The position numbers and the translations under genes are program-made. A DNA stretch of 9,256 bases, from positions 1 to 9,256 of the forward strand of contig JAFZQK010000051.1 of NCBI GenBank assembly GCA_017620455.1. Reading direction: 5' to 3'. The notes beneath the pieces are model-generated. The model was not told the origin of the DNA. It was given only the letters and a program-made list of their open reading frames with translations, and made no database searches. This document shows, in pieces, positions 1 through 6,496 of this stretch. Origin of the DNA: Clostridia bacterium (lineage in GTDB: Bacteria; Bacillota_A; Clostridia; Christensenellales; Aristaeellaceae). How positions within the stretch are numbered: position 1 is the first letter of the stretch; every line of letters begins with the position of its first letter.

Positions 1-520
1 ATCATTGCTTCTGGCGTTGATTGTGGCCTTGCTGCCTATTCTGCCTTGCAATGCAGATGAAATCCCTGCCATGTCGACCGGTTATGTCAGCCGCGGCTCG
101 ACCCGCGTCGCCTTTCAGTACCCGGCAGGCTGCGAGATCGTAGACGAGGGCAGCATCGGTACCTTGCTGTACTTAACCGAAAGCGATTATATATCTCTGA
201 TGATTCCGAAAGGGAAGATGTCCGGCACAGCGGCAGTTCATGACTATATTGGAGACTTCAGTGAGATCACCGAGTTGTCAGAAACCATGAATGTATTCGC
301 TGTACACGGGGATGAGAATCACCGGATGTCATATCTGGATGTGGTGGAGATCGGTGTCAATCTCCTGGACGGCACCGGCCTCATAGTCTGTGCCTATTGC
401 CCTTACGGTCACACTGAGGTGTATGATCTGCTGATTAAGGTTCTGAGCAGCATCACGGACACGACAGTGCTGGAAGACTGGCTGAACAATGAATGGATCC
501 CCATGGTGACGAAGCAGTAA
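1..520 (+). CDS. Secreted protein of unknown function (5' end cut by window)
   Basis: I do not recognise this protein. The frame is open from the first bases, and a TTG at position 5 begins a stretch that reads as the hydrophobic core and end of a signal peptide (LLALIVALLPILPCNA, then DEIPAM). The true start codon is probably just outside the window. The mature part is about 150 residues, acidic, with no further membrane segment, so it is predicted to be exported. There is no good lipobox, because the cysteine follows L-P. Residues near 35-40 (VAFQYPAG) and the alternating strand/helix pattern loosely recall PsbP/Mog1-like folds, but this is only a visual impression. Its base composition is near 48% GC, far below the genes to the right. 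It converges on rlmD, and its stop is about 100 nt from the rlmD stop. It may be cargo or flank of an integrated element. Confidence 0.6.
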   Translation, partial: SLLLALIVALLPILPCNADEIPAMSTGYVSRGSTRVAFQYPAGCEIVDEGSIGTLLYLTESDYISLMIPKGKMSGTAAVHDYIGDFSEITELSETMNVFAVHGDENHRMSYLDVVEIGVNLLDGTGLIVCAYCPYGHTEVYDLLIKVLSSITDTTVLEDWLNNEWIPMVTKQ

Positions 521-557
521 TCCTACAATGCAGCACTTGAAAGATTGCCAATATGGA

Positions 558-593
558 ACAGCTCCCGCAGGACATTTGCCTTGCGAGAGCTGT
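558..593. terminator. Hairpin between convergent genes, weak terminator candidate
   Basis: ACAGCTC (558-564) pairs with GAGCTGT (587-593), and an inner CGCA/TGCG pairing adds to the stem after one mismatch. It lies in the 100-nt gap between two genes whose 3' ends face each other, where a shared bidirectional terminator is expected. Neither side has a clear T-run, so its efficiency is doubtful. A folding energy calculation would help. Confidence 0.3.
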
Positions 594-621
594 GTTGTAT
601 AGATGTTTGCAATATCATTTT

Positions 622-909
622 TCAAGAGATCATCTGAAAGTGCCTCAGCGCCTCCTCAATGGCTTTCTCCTTCTCCGGCGGGCATTTCGGCACCCGATTG
701 CCCTCCGTCTTCGACTTGTTATAGCAGTCCCTTTCGATGATCCCATGCTTTGCCTTTACCTGGGCAATGTACAGGCATGAAACCTTCAAGCCTGTATGCT
801 CGAGGACATATGCCTTGATTTCCTCATACGTTGCCTTGGTCTCTGCAGCGGTCACATCCAGCTCCGTCATATCCAGATCAATGTCGATATGTGGGGCTGA
901 CTTGATTTT
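622..909 (-). other. C-terminal extension of RlmD (residues ~447-541)
   Basis: About 95 residues follow the normal end of the methyltransferase domain. The segment is predicted mainly helical and charged, with recognisable stretches TYEEIKAYVLEHTGLKVS (473-490) and CPPEKEKAIEEALRHF (522-537). From memory, near-identical tails occur on RumA proteins of many Clostridia and near the ends of conjugative elements; I cannot confirm this here. Its function is unknown to me. The DNA is about 48% GC against about 74% upstream in the same gene, consistent with separate origin. Confidence 0.65.
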
Positions 910-2247
910 GGACAATAAACAAACCGTCTCGACGTGCCCGGTCCAGCAAAATAAATCAACGCCCCGGCACTTTTCCGCCCGGTAGCCGCCGGCGCAGAGG
1001 ATCTTCGCGTCCCGGGCCAGGGTGGCCGGATCGCAGCTGACGTATACGATGCGCCCCGGCCCGGCGTCGATCAGGGCGCGCAGCACGCTTTCCTCGCAGC
1101 CCTTCCGGGGCGGGTCCAGCACCACGGCGTCCGGGCGCAGGCCTTCCGCCACCAGGCCGGGCAGGAGGCTTTCCGTTTCCCCCGCCAGGAAGCGCACGTT
1201 GGAAACGCCGTTCCGCCGGGCGTTCTCCTCCGCGTCCCGCACCGCCTGGGGCACCACCTCGATGCCGGTCACCTGCCGGGCGTGCCGGGCCAGCAGCAGG
1301 GAGATCGTGCCCGCCCCGCAGTACAGATCGCAGACCGTTTCATCCCCCCGAAGGCCCGCAAATTCCAGGGCGGCGCCGTACAGCTTTTCCGTCTGCAGGG
1401 GATTCACCTGGAAAAAGGACTGGGGCGAAAGCAGGAATTCCGTGCCGCAGAGGGTGTCCCGCAGGCGCTCTTCCCCAAACAGCAATCGGCTTTCCCGGCC
1501 CAGGATCACGTTGTCCCCCCGGGTGTTGATATTCAGGTACAGGGATACGGTTTCCGGCACCGCGGAGCGCAGCAGGGCGGCAAGCTCCCGTTCGTGGGGC
1601 AGTTCCCGCCCCGCGGCCACGATCACGGCCATTACCTGCCCCGAGCGGGATACCCGGCTCATCACATGGCGGATCAGCCCCGTGCGGGTGCGCTCGTCAT
1701 AGGGCGGCACGCCGAATTTTTCCATCCACAGCCTGACCGCTCGGCACACCCGGTTGCTTTCCTCCCGGGCGATCAGGCATCCGTCCACCGGCACGATCCG
1801 GTGGCTCCGGGGCGCGTAAAAGCCCATGAGCGGCGCGCCCTTTTCCCCGCCCACGGGCAGGGCGGTCTTGTTCCGGTAATGCCAGGGGTCCTCCATGCCC
1901 AGCACCGGGGGCACGTCGATCCCGATGCCGCCGATGCGCAGGAGCGCGTCCCGGATGCGCTCCCGCTTCATTTCCAGCGTCCGCTCGTAGGCCATATGCT
2001 GGCAAACGCAGCCGCCGCACTTTTCATAGTACGGGCAGGGCGGCGTCCGCCGGTCGGGCGACGGATCGGCCACCGAGAGGGTTTTGAGGAACGCATGGGT
2101 CTTTTCCACCTTCTGCGCCCGGGCGAGAACGGTTTCCCCCGGCAGCGCGCCCTGAACGAACAGGGTCATCCCCTCCAGGTGGGCGATGCCCGCCTCCCCG
2201 CCGAAGCGCTCGATCCTCACCGTGATCTCATCGTTTTTCCGCAGCAT
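622..2247 (-). CDS. rlmD: 23S rRNA (uracil-5-)-methyltransferase, RlmD/RumA type, with C-terminal extension
   Basis: This TrmA/RumA-family enzyme uses SAM to make 5-methyluridine in 23S rRNA (U1939 in E. coli for RlmD); some Gram-positive relatives (RlmCD) also modify U747. It acts in the cytoplasm. Visible parts: an N-terminal TRAM domain (residues ~4-60); the 4Fe-4S ligands C71, C77, C80 with a distal C157; a SAM motif DLYCGAGT (307-314); DPPRKGC (378-384); SCDP with nucleophile C405; and GHVE with the likely base E440. The family normally ends shortly after this (near residue 446). This protein continues for ~95 charged residues (MTELDVTAAETKATYEEIK and onward). The extension and the preceding ~17 codons are low-GC, unlike the rest. 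Start ATG at 2247 lies 3 nt after the upstream DUF1015 stop, with AGGG 8 nt before it, so the two genes are co-transcribed. Confidence in the family is very high. D versus CD specificity is not resolved. Confidence 0.95.
   Translation of the reverse strand: MLRKNDEITVRIERFGGEAGIAHLEGMTLFVQGALPGETVLARAQKVEKTHAFLKTLSVADPSPDRRTPPCPYYEKCGGCVCQHMAYERTLEMKRERIRDALLRIGGIGIDVPPVLGMEDPWHYRNKTALPVGGEKGAPLMGFYAPRSHRIVPVDGCLIAREESNRVCRAVRLWMEKFGVPPYDERTRTGLIRHVMSRVSRSGQVMAVIVAAGRELPHERELAALLRSAVPETVSLYLNINTRGDNVILGRESRLLFGEERLRDTLCGTEFLLSPQSFFQVNPLQTEKLYGAALEFAGLRGDETVCDLYCGAGTISLLLARHARQVTGIEVVPQAVRDAEENARRNGVSNVRFLAGETESLLPGLVAEGLRPDAVVLDPPRKGCEESVLRALIDAGPGRIVYVSCDPATLARDAKILCAGGYRAEKCRGVDLFCWTGHVETVCLLSKIKSAPHIDIDLDMTELDVTAAETKATYEEIKAYVLEHTGLKVSCLYIAQVKAKHGIIERDCYNKSKTEGNRVPKCPPEKEKAIEEALRHFQMIS
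928..960 (-). other. Candidate recombination/attachment region in rlmD
   Basis: On the minus strand this encodes VDLFCWTGHVE (residues 430-440), the most conserved C-terminal stretch of the family including the putative catalytic glutamate. The switch from GC-rich to AT-rich codon choice occurs at its upstream edge (position 960). It is therefore the likeliest place for an element core site or a homologous crossover. No second copy lies in the window, so this rests on composition and on knowledge of rumA-targeting elements. Confidence 0.35.
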
Positions 2248-2250
2248 GCT

Positions 2251-3486
2251 TCAATCCCTGACGATCTTTCGCGCTTCCAGATAATAGCGCTTTTCGTTGG
2301 CCTCGCCCATGGAGAAGGTCTTCCGGGGCAGGGGGCCGTTGTTGGCCACCGCCGGGAACAGAAGCGCCTTGTCCATGGCGGGCAGCAGGATCCCCACCGC
2401 GTTTTCCTTTTCCACGATCAGGCGCACCGCGTCCTCCCCGTGGACGTAATCCAGCCGCAGGTCCGTCTGCCGGTCCAGGAGCTTCTGCACCGTGCCCACC
2501 GGCAGATCGTGCAGGGGCCTGGTGATGCGCAGCGGAAGATCCCCCCGCCGGGTCACCAGCGTAAGGTCCGGCCGATCCGCGTCATTGACCGACCCCGCGT
2601 CCGCCAGCATCCCCAGCGCCTCGTCCCCCGTGACGCCGAAAAGCACCCGGTGGATGGGCTCGAAGATCAGGGCGGGGTCGTAAATGTTATTCAGCTCCGC
2701 CATGGCGAACCGGGCGGGATGATCCTTCCGTTCGTTTTCAGGCAGCGTTTTTTTGATTTCCTCCCAATGGGCCTTCGCCGTGGCCAGGGAATGGTTGCCG
2801 TCCCCCACGGCGAAAAGGATGCCGTTTCCGGGCAGCCTTTCCCGCAGCGCCCGGATGGCCCCGGCGATCTGCCCCAGGGTCTCCGCGTCCTCCACGGCCC
2901 AGCCCCGGGCGCGCCCGCCTCCCAGCATCAGCGATACGTCGTACAGGGGGCGCAGGGAATCCCGATGGGCGTACACCGGCTCGATCACCGATTTTTCCGG
3001 ATCGTCGCACAGCAGCAGCACGTGGGAAAGCTCCAGCGCCGCGCCCCGGCGCACCTTCTGCCTGGGCGGGATGCGGGATACGATGGTGCCCTCCGTGGGC
3101 CGGACGGGAGAAACGCTGTCCGGCGCGAAATCATAATCCTCCAGATCCACCGTCAGCACCAGCCCCAGCCGGGAGCCGCTCTGGGTGGTGCGCTCCAGGA
3201 GCACCATGCCCCGCACAGCCTTTTCCAGCACGCCGGTATCCAGGTATTCCTCCATGGCGGACTGCACCCGGGGCACCCGCTCTTCGCTTTCCTCCAGGTA
3301 CGCTTCCGGGATGATCAGGCGCAGGGCGGAGGGATTGCTCCCGGCGAAACGGTCCATCTGCTCCCATTTGTCCTTCTGGGCGGTATATTGATCGCAGGCC
3401 ACCACGGCCCAGCTTTCCAGGCTCACGTCCGCCCGGGGCAGATAAAATTCCCCCGGCCGCACGCTCAGGCCCTTGAATTCATCCAT
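2251..3486 (-). CDS. DUF1015 family protein
   Basis: A 411-residue cytoplasmic protein of the DUF1015 family, whose biochemical role I cannot state. The family signature GDGNHSLATAKAHWE is at residues 228-242, followed by the second conserved block ELNNIYDPALIFEPIHRVLF (264-283). N-terminal DQYT (32-35) and PEAYLEES (60-67) also fit the family. No signal peptide or membrane segment is seen. The length is typical. Start ATG at 3486 is preceded by GGGAGGTGATG (3491-3501 on the plus-strand coordinates), a strong ribosome site, and the first residues MDEFKGLSVRPGEFYLP match the usual family beginning. It is the first gene of an operon with rlmD (3-nt gap). In many Clostridia this family sits beside serine biosynthesis genes, but here it does not, so context gives no functional clue. 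Confidence 0.9.
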   Translation of the reverse strand: MDEFKGLSVRPGEFYLPRADVSLESWAVVACDQYTAQKDKWEQMDRFAGSNPSALRLIIPEAYLEESEERVPRVQSAMEEYLDTGVLEKAVRGMVLLERTTQSGSRLGLVLTVDLEDYDFAPDSVSPVRPTEGTIVSRIPPRQKVRRGAALELSHVLLLCDDPEKSVIEPVYAHRDSLRPLYDVSLMLGGGRARGWAVEDAETLGQIAGAIRALRERLPGNGILFAVGDGNHSLATAKAHWEEIKKTLPENERKDHPARFAMAELNNIYDPALIFEPIHRVLFGVTGDEALGMLADAGSVNDADRPDLTLVTRRGDLPLRITRPLHDLPVGTVQKLLDRQTDLRLDYVHGEDAVRLIVEKENAVGILLPAMDKALLFPAVANNGPLPRKTFSMGEANEKRYYLEARKIVRD

Positions 3487-3505
3487 CCGTCATCACCTCC
3501 CGTCC

Positions 3506-3534
3506 ATGATACCAGCCGGGCCGCCGAAACGCAA
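3506..3534 (-). promoter_or_regulatory. Candidate sigma-A promoter for DUF1015-rlmD
   Basis: Reading the minus strand, TTGCGT (3534-3529) and TATCAT (3511-3506) are separated by 17 nt. The start site would be about 20 nt before the ATG, leaving just enough leader for the Shine-Dalgarno. Both boxes match consensus at four of six positions, so this is plausible rather than strong. Confidence 0.4.
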
Positions 3535-3619
3535 GGGGGAAGCCGCCCCCGCCGGGAAAAAAGCCCCTCCCCGGAGCGTATAAATACAGTGATAGAACAG
3601 AATCCCCCCTCCGGCCGTG

Positions 3620-3648
3620 TTGACACTGCCGGGAAGATGGGGTATATT
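3620..3648 (+). promoter_or_regulatory. Sigma-A promoter of the lysine riboswitch/ABC transporter operon
   Basis: A perfect TTGACA (-35, 3620-3625) and TATATT (-10, 3643-3648) are separated by exactly 17 nt. Transcription would start near 3655, about 25 nt before the first riboswitch helix. It is divergent from the DUF1015 promoter, with about 85 nt between the two. Confidence 0.8.
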
Positions 3649-3677
3649 GGGCATAGCGTCCGGACCCGCTCCGGACG

Positions 3678-3845
3678 GAATAGAGGCGCGGCTGACAAAA
3701 GTAGCGTGCGGGAGCCCGGCCGGGGCTGCGAACGCAGGCGAAAGGGGACGCCGCCGAAACGCATTTGCCGCGGCAGGGCGTCTGCGTTGGGCAAGGGGAG
3801 AACATCCGCTTGACTGTCATGGTTCCAGGCCATGGAGCGCTATTC
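3678..3845 (+). ncRNA. Lysine riboswitch (L-box) aptamer
   Basis: The leader carries the conserved landmarks of the lysine riboswitch: AGAGGCGC at the 5' side (3682-3689), AAAAGTAGCG (3697-3705), GGCGAAAGGGGACGCC (3737-3752) followed by GCCGAA, TTGGGCA (3787-3793), ACTGTCAT (3813-3820), and ATGGAGCGCTA (3832-3842) at the 3' side. Helix P1 is GAATAG (3678-3683) with CTATTC (3840-3845). Other visible helices are AGCCC/GGGCT (3713-3727), AACGCA/TGCGTT (3758-3788) and CATGG/CCATG (3818-3834), arranged as a multi-helix junction as in the known class. The ligand is free lysine. The switch sits directly upstream of an amino-acid ABC importer, so lysine is expected to shut off its own uptake. Identification is by recall of the consensus and needs a covariance-model check. 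Confidence 0.88.
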
Positions 3846-3890
3846 ACGATCAGCCCCCGATACGGAAGCGATGCTGGCGGTGAACGGCGC
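3837..3890 (+). promoter_or_regulatory. Antiterminator helix of the lysine switch
   Basis: GCGCTATTCAC (3837-3847) can pair with GTGAACGGCGC (3880-3890): four pairs, one T-G wobble, one mismatch, then five pairs. The left strand overlaps the 3' strand of aptamer helix P1, and the right strand overlaps the 5' arm of the terminator. Lysine binding, by fixing P1, would therefore free the terminator arm. This is the standard off-switch layout and is derived here directly from base pairing. Confidence 0.65.
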
Positions 3891-3910
3891 AGGCCGATTC
3901 ACCGCCTTTC
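3876..3910 (+). terminator. Riboswitch-controlled intrinsic terminator
   Basis: GGCGGTGAA (3876-3884) pairs perfectly with TTCACCGCC (3898-3906), with an inner CGG/CCG pairing, followed by TTTC and an A/T-rich tail. The T-run is short, so pausing may be partial. It ends about 30 nt before the start codon and is the expression platform of the lysine riboswitch. Confidence 0.65.
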
Positions 3911-3925
3911 AATATGCCCACAAAA

Positions 3926-3933
3926 AAGGAGGA
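3926..3933 (+). promoter_or_regulatory. Ribosome binding site fixing the start of the binding protein
   Basis: AAGGAGGA lies 7 nt before the ATG at 3941. An earlier in-frame ATG at 3914 would put charged residues before the signal peptide and would have no ribosome site, since it lies just after the terminator hairpin. The later ATG is therefore chosen. Confidence 0.85.
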
Positions 3934-3940
3934 TCCGAAA

Positions 3941-4792
3941 ATGAAAAAAGCTCTCGCCCTGCTCATCGCCCTGATGCTGTCCCTGTCCGTGTGCACCGCC
4001 CTGGCCGACGTGCCCAGCGGCGTGGAGGACGGCGTGCTGACCATCGCCATGGAATGCGCCTACGCCCCTTATAACTGGACCCAGAGCGACGACAGCAACG
4101 GCGCCGTGCCCATTTCCAACGTGCCCGGCTCCTACGCCAACGGCTACGACGTGATGATCGCCAAGCGCATCTGCGAGGCCAACGGCTGGCAGCTGGAAGT
4201 GATCCAGTCCGACTGGGATTCTCTGGTGCCCGGCGTGCAGACCGGCTCCTTCGACGCCGTGATCGCCGGCCAGTCCATGACCGCAGAACGCGCCGAGCAG
4301 GTAGATTTTGCCGGCCCCTATTTCTACGCCACCATCGTGTGCCTGACCAAGGCCGACGGCCCCTACGCCGGCGCGAAGGGCCTTGCCGATCTGGCCGGCG
4401 CCAGCTGCACCGCGCAGATCGCCACCATCTGGTATGACACCTGCCTGCCCCAGATCACCGGCGCCAACATGGTGCCCGCCGCCGAGACCGCGCCCGCCAT
4501 GCTGATGGCGCTGGAGACCGGCATGGTGGATTTCGTCTGCACCGACATGCCCACCGCCCAGGGCGCCGTGGCCGCTTACCCCGATCTGAAGATCCTGGAC
4601 TTCTCCGGCACCGACGGCGACTTCCAGTTCACCGAGCAGGAACGCGCGGAGAACGTGAACATCGGCGTTTCCGTGATGAAGGGCAACACCGTGCTGAAGG
4701 AAGCCGTGGACAGCGTGCTTTCCACCATGACGGCGGACGATTTCAACGCCCTGATGGCCTACGCCATCGAGATCCAGCCCCTGTCCGAATGA
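3941..4792 (+). CDS. Amino-acid ABC transporter substrate-binding protein (predicted lysine)
   Basis: A family 3 extracellular solute-binding protein (SBP_bac_3), 283 residues, that captures amino acids outside the membrane and delivers them to the permease encoded next. Residues 1-22 form a signal peptide (MKKALALLIALMLSLSV, cleavage after A-L-A before DVPSG). Typical motifs follow: ECAYAPYNW (38-46) lining the ligand site, NGYDVMIAKRI (67-77), and GQSMTAERAEQVDFAGPYF (110-128), which carries the arginine that normally binds the ligand carboxylate. A DVPTAQ-like segment appears as CTDMPTAQ further on. Length is normal. The lysine assignment comes from the upstream riboswitch; polar amino acids such as arginine or histidine cannot be excluded from the protein alone. 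Unusually for a Gram-positive binding protein, no proper lipobox is visible (the cysteine at 18 follows S-V), so membrane anchoring is unclear. Confidence 0.93.
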   Translation: MKKALALLIALMLSLSVCTALADVPSGVEDGVLTIAMECAYAPYNWTQSDDSNGAVPISNVPGSYANGYDVMIAKRICEANGWQLEVIQSDWDSLVPGVQTGSFDAVIAGQSMTAERAEQVDFAGPYFYATIVCLTKADGPYAGAKGLADLAGASCTAQIATIWYDTCLPQITGANMVPAAETAPAMLMALETGMVDFVCTDMPTAQGAVAAYPDLKILDFSGTDGDFQFTEQERAENVNIGVSVMKGNTVLKEAVDSVLSTMTADDFNALMAYAIEIQPLSE

Positions 4793-4801
4793 TCTGAATA
4801 T

Positions 4802-4854
4802 ACGGCGGTTTTCTGAGCGCTGGGAGAAGCTGTCTTCCCCCGGCGCTCAGCCGT
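4802..4854 (+). promoter_or_regulatory. Intra-operon hairpin between binding protein and permease genes
   Basis: CTGAGCGC (4813-4820) pairs with GCGCTCAG (4843-4850), with GGGA/TCCC-type pairing inside and ACGGC/GCCGT outside. No T-run follows, so it is unlikely to be a full terminator. In binding-protein operons such stems often protect the 3' end of the first cistron, giving more binding protein than permease. That role is inferred. Confidence 0.5.
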
Positions 4855-4880
4855 TCATTTCTTGAAAAGGAGCCATCCTG

Positions 4881-5726
4881 ATGAATAAGTTTGCGCAGCT
4901 GGGCGCGGATATCGTCAAGCTATGGGGCAAGTACGGCGGCTCGTACCTGAGCGGCGTCGGGAACACCCTGGCGCTGGCGCTGGTGGGCACGCTGCTGGGC
5001 TGTCTGATCGGCTTTGTGTGCGGCGTGCTCAACACCATCCCCTTCGGCCCGTCCACTCACCCCGTCAAACGCATTTTCCTGCGGCTGATCCGCGTGATCA
5101 TCCGGGTGTACGTGGAGGTGTTCCGCGGCACGCCCATGGTGCTGCAAGCCGTTTTTTTCTATTACGGCCTGCCCTATTTTTCCAATAACACGCTGAAATT
5201 CGCCTCCGTATGGGCGGCGGCCATCGTGGTGGTTTCCATCAATACGGGCGCGTACATGGCCGAATCCGTACGCGGCGGCATCATTTCCGTGGACCCGGGG
5301 CAGAGCGAAGGGGCCAAGGCCATCGGCATGAACCACTTCCAGACCATGACCAGCGTGATCCTGCCCCAGGCGCTGCGCAACATCATGCCCCAGATCGGCA
5401 ACAACTTCATCATCAACGTGAAGGATACCTCCGTCATGTTCATCATCGGCTTCCCGGATTTCTTCGCCGCCCACCGCGCCGCCGTGGGCGCCAGCTACCT
5501 GTATTTCCCCTCCGCCACGGTGGAAATGGCGGGGTATCTCACCATGACGCTGATCGCCTCCTTCCTGCTGCGCTGGCTGGAAAGGCGGCTGGACGGCTCC
5601 AGCAGCTACGAGCTGGTGCAGGAGGACGCGCTGACCCTGACGGCGGGCACCTACAACCACCCCGCCCGCAGCACGCCCTTTGACGAGCACAGCCGGGAAT
5701 TCAGCGGCAGAAAGGGCGGTGAGTGA
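4881..5726 (+). CDS. Amino-acid ABC transporter permease (HisM family)
   Basis: An inner-membrane subunit of the importer, 281 residues. Hydrophobic segments are visible around residues 25-50, 85-100, 108-127, 184-196 and 215-232, consistent with about five spans. The conserved [12 protein letters not shown] (78-89) of polar amino-acid permeases is present, as is the EAA loop [20 protein letters not shown] (143-162) that contacts the ATPase. The family is usually 215-250 residues. This one is longer because of a ~45-residue hydrophilic C-terminal tail after the last membrane segment (from about 237). AAAGGAG (4865-4871) before the ATG at 4881 supports the start. Its stop is 1 nt before the ATPase start, so translation is coupled. 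A single permease gene implies a homodimer. Confidence 0.95.
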   Translation: MNKFAQLGADIVKLWGKYGGSYLSGVGNTLALALVGTLLGCLIGFVCGVLNTIPFGPSTHPVKRIFLRLIRVIIRVYVEVFRGTPMVLQAVFFYYGLPYFSNNTLKFASVWAAAIVVVSINTGAYMAESVRGGIISVDPGQSEGAKAIGMNHFQTMTSVILPQALRNIMPQIGNNFIINVKDTSVMFIIGFPDFFAAHRAAVGASYLYFPSATVEMAGYLTMTLIASFLLRWLERRLDGSSSYELVQEDALTLTAGTYNHPARSTPFDEHSREFSGRKGGE

Positions 5727-5727
5727 C

Positions 5728-6474
5728 GTGGAAAAGCAAATCCTTAAGATCAATCACCTGTCCAAGGCCTTCGGCGCCAACGTGGTGCTCCGGGACATTG
5801 ACCTTACCGTGAACAAGGGAGACGTGATCAGCATCATCGGCGCCTCCGGCTCGGGCAAATCCACGCTCCTGCGCTGCATCAACCTGCTGGAGACCCCCAA
5901 TTCCGGCCAGATCCTCTTCAACGGGGTCAACATGCTGGGCCGGGGCGTCAGTGCCTCGCGCTACCGCGCCCGGGTGGGGATGGTGTTCCAGTCCTTCAAC
6001 CTGTTCAGCAACATGACGGTGCTGCAGAACTGCATGGTGGGCCAGATCCGCGTGCTGGGGCGCAGCCGCCCGGACGCAAAGGCCCACGCCATGGAATACC
6101 TGGAAAAGGTGGGCATGGCCCCTTACGTGAACGCCAAGCCCCGGCAGATCTCCGGCGGCCAGAAGCAGCGCGTGGCCATCGCCCGCGCCATGGCCATGGA
6201 CCCGGAGGTGCTGCTCTTTGACGAGCCCACCAGCGCCCTGGACCCCGAAATGGTGGGCGAGGTGCTCGCCGTCATGAAAAACCTGGCCGAAAGCGGCATG
6301 ACCATGCTGGTAGTCACCCACGAAATGTCCTTCGCCCGGGACGTGAGCACCCGGGTGGTATACATGTGCGACGGCGTGATCCTGGAGCAGGGCGCCCCCG
6401 CCGAGCTGTTCACCAATCCCCAGCAGCCCCGCACCCAGGAATTCCTGCGGCGGGTGCTGGAAAGGCAGCTGTAA
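5728..6474 (+). CDS. Amino-acid ABC transporter ATP-binding protein (GlnQ/HisP family)
   Basis: The cytoplasmic ATPase subunit, 248 residues from the GTG at 5728, energises uptake through the permease. All nucleotide-binding motifs are intact: Walker [10 protein letters not shown] (38-46), Q-loop Q88 in FQSFNLF, signature ISGGQKQR (141-148), Walker B VLLFDE (161-166), D-loop SALD (169-172), and switch histidine H198 in THE. The insertion after the Q-loop ([12 protein letters not shown]) is typical of polar amino-acid ATPases. I chose GTG 5728 because it lies 1 nt after the permease stop, has AAAGGG upstream (5711-5716), and the protein then begins [15 protein letters not shown] as relatives do. 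A GTG at 5719 and an ATG at 5680 are in frame but poorly placed. An intrinsic terminator follows the stop. Confidence 0.95.
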   Translation: MEKQILKINHLSKAFGANVVLRDIDLTVNKGDVISIIGASGSGKSTLLRCINLLETPNSGQILFNGVNMLGRGVSASRYRARVGMVFQSFNLFSNMTVLQNCMVGQIRVLGRSRPDAKAHAMEYLEKVGMAPYVNAKPRQISGGQKQRVAIARAMAMDPEVLLFDEPTSALDPEMVGEVLAVMKNLAESGMTMLVVTHEMSFARDVSTRVVYMCDGVILEQGAPAELFTNPQQPRTQEFLRRVLERQL

Positions 6475-6496
6475 GCGCGCCGGAAAACAAAACGGA

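Larger units (their letters stand above)
1..960. mobile_element. Compositionally foreign segment ending inside rlmD; putative end of an integrated element
   Basis: By hand count, GC is about 49% over 601-960 and about 74% over 961-1140. The change is sharp and falls inside a single reading frame. Codons of rlmD upstream of position 960 are almost all G/C-ending, while from there on they read gtt gat tta ttt tgc. The 3' end of rumA/rlmD is a documented integration site of ICEs in streptococci, and elements that insert there can bring a replacement 3' end for the gene. I infer that this stretch is the terminal part of such an element or its remnant. No integrase or conjugation gene lies within the window, so the element itself would extend leftwards. 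Ordinary homologous replacement of the gene end is the main alternative. Confidence 0.42.

Noticed and set aside
3541..3600. Possible second promoter or hairpin near TATAAATAC (3579-3587)
   Set aside because: A TATAAA-like box is visible, but no matching -35 at a sensible distance on either strand and no clean stem with a T-run was found.
1282..3813. 843-codon open frame on the plus strand
   Set aside because: It lies antisense to rlmD and the DUF1015 gene, both of which show full family motifs. Its protein is rich in P, R, H, G and Q without any domain pattern, as expected from the stop-poor antisense frame of GC-rich genes.
3914..3940. Earlier ATG for the binding protein
   Set aside because: It has no Shine-Dalgarno, and it would bury the signal peptide behind charged residues. 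The AAGGAGGA site points to 3941.
5680..5727. Earlier ATG for the ATPase, inside the permease gene
   Set aside because: It would overlap the permease by 47 nt and add residues not typical of the family. GTG 5728 directly after the permease stop fits better.
4920..5753. 277-codon minus-strand frame opposite the permease
   Set aside because: The His/Gly/Asp-rich translation is a mirror of the permease codons. The permease itself has clear EAA-loop and membrane segments.
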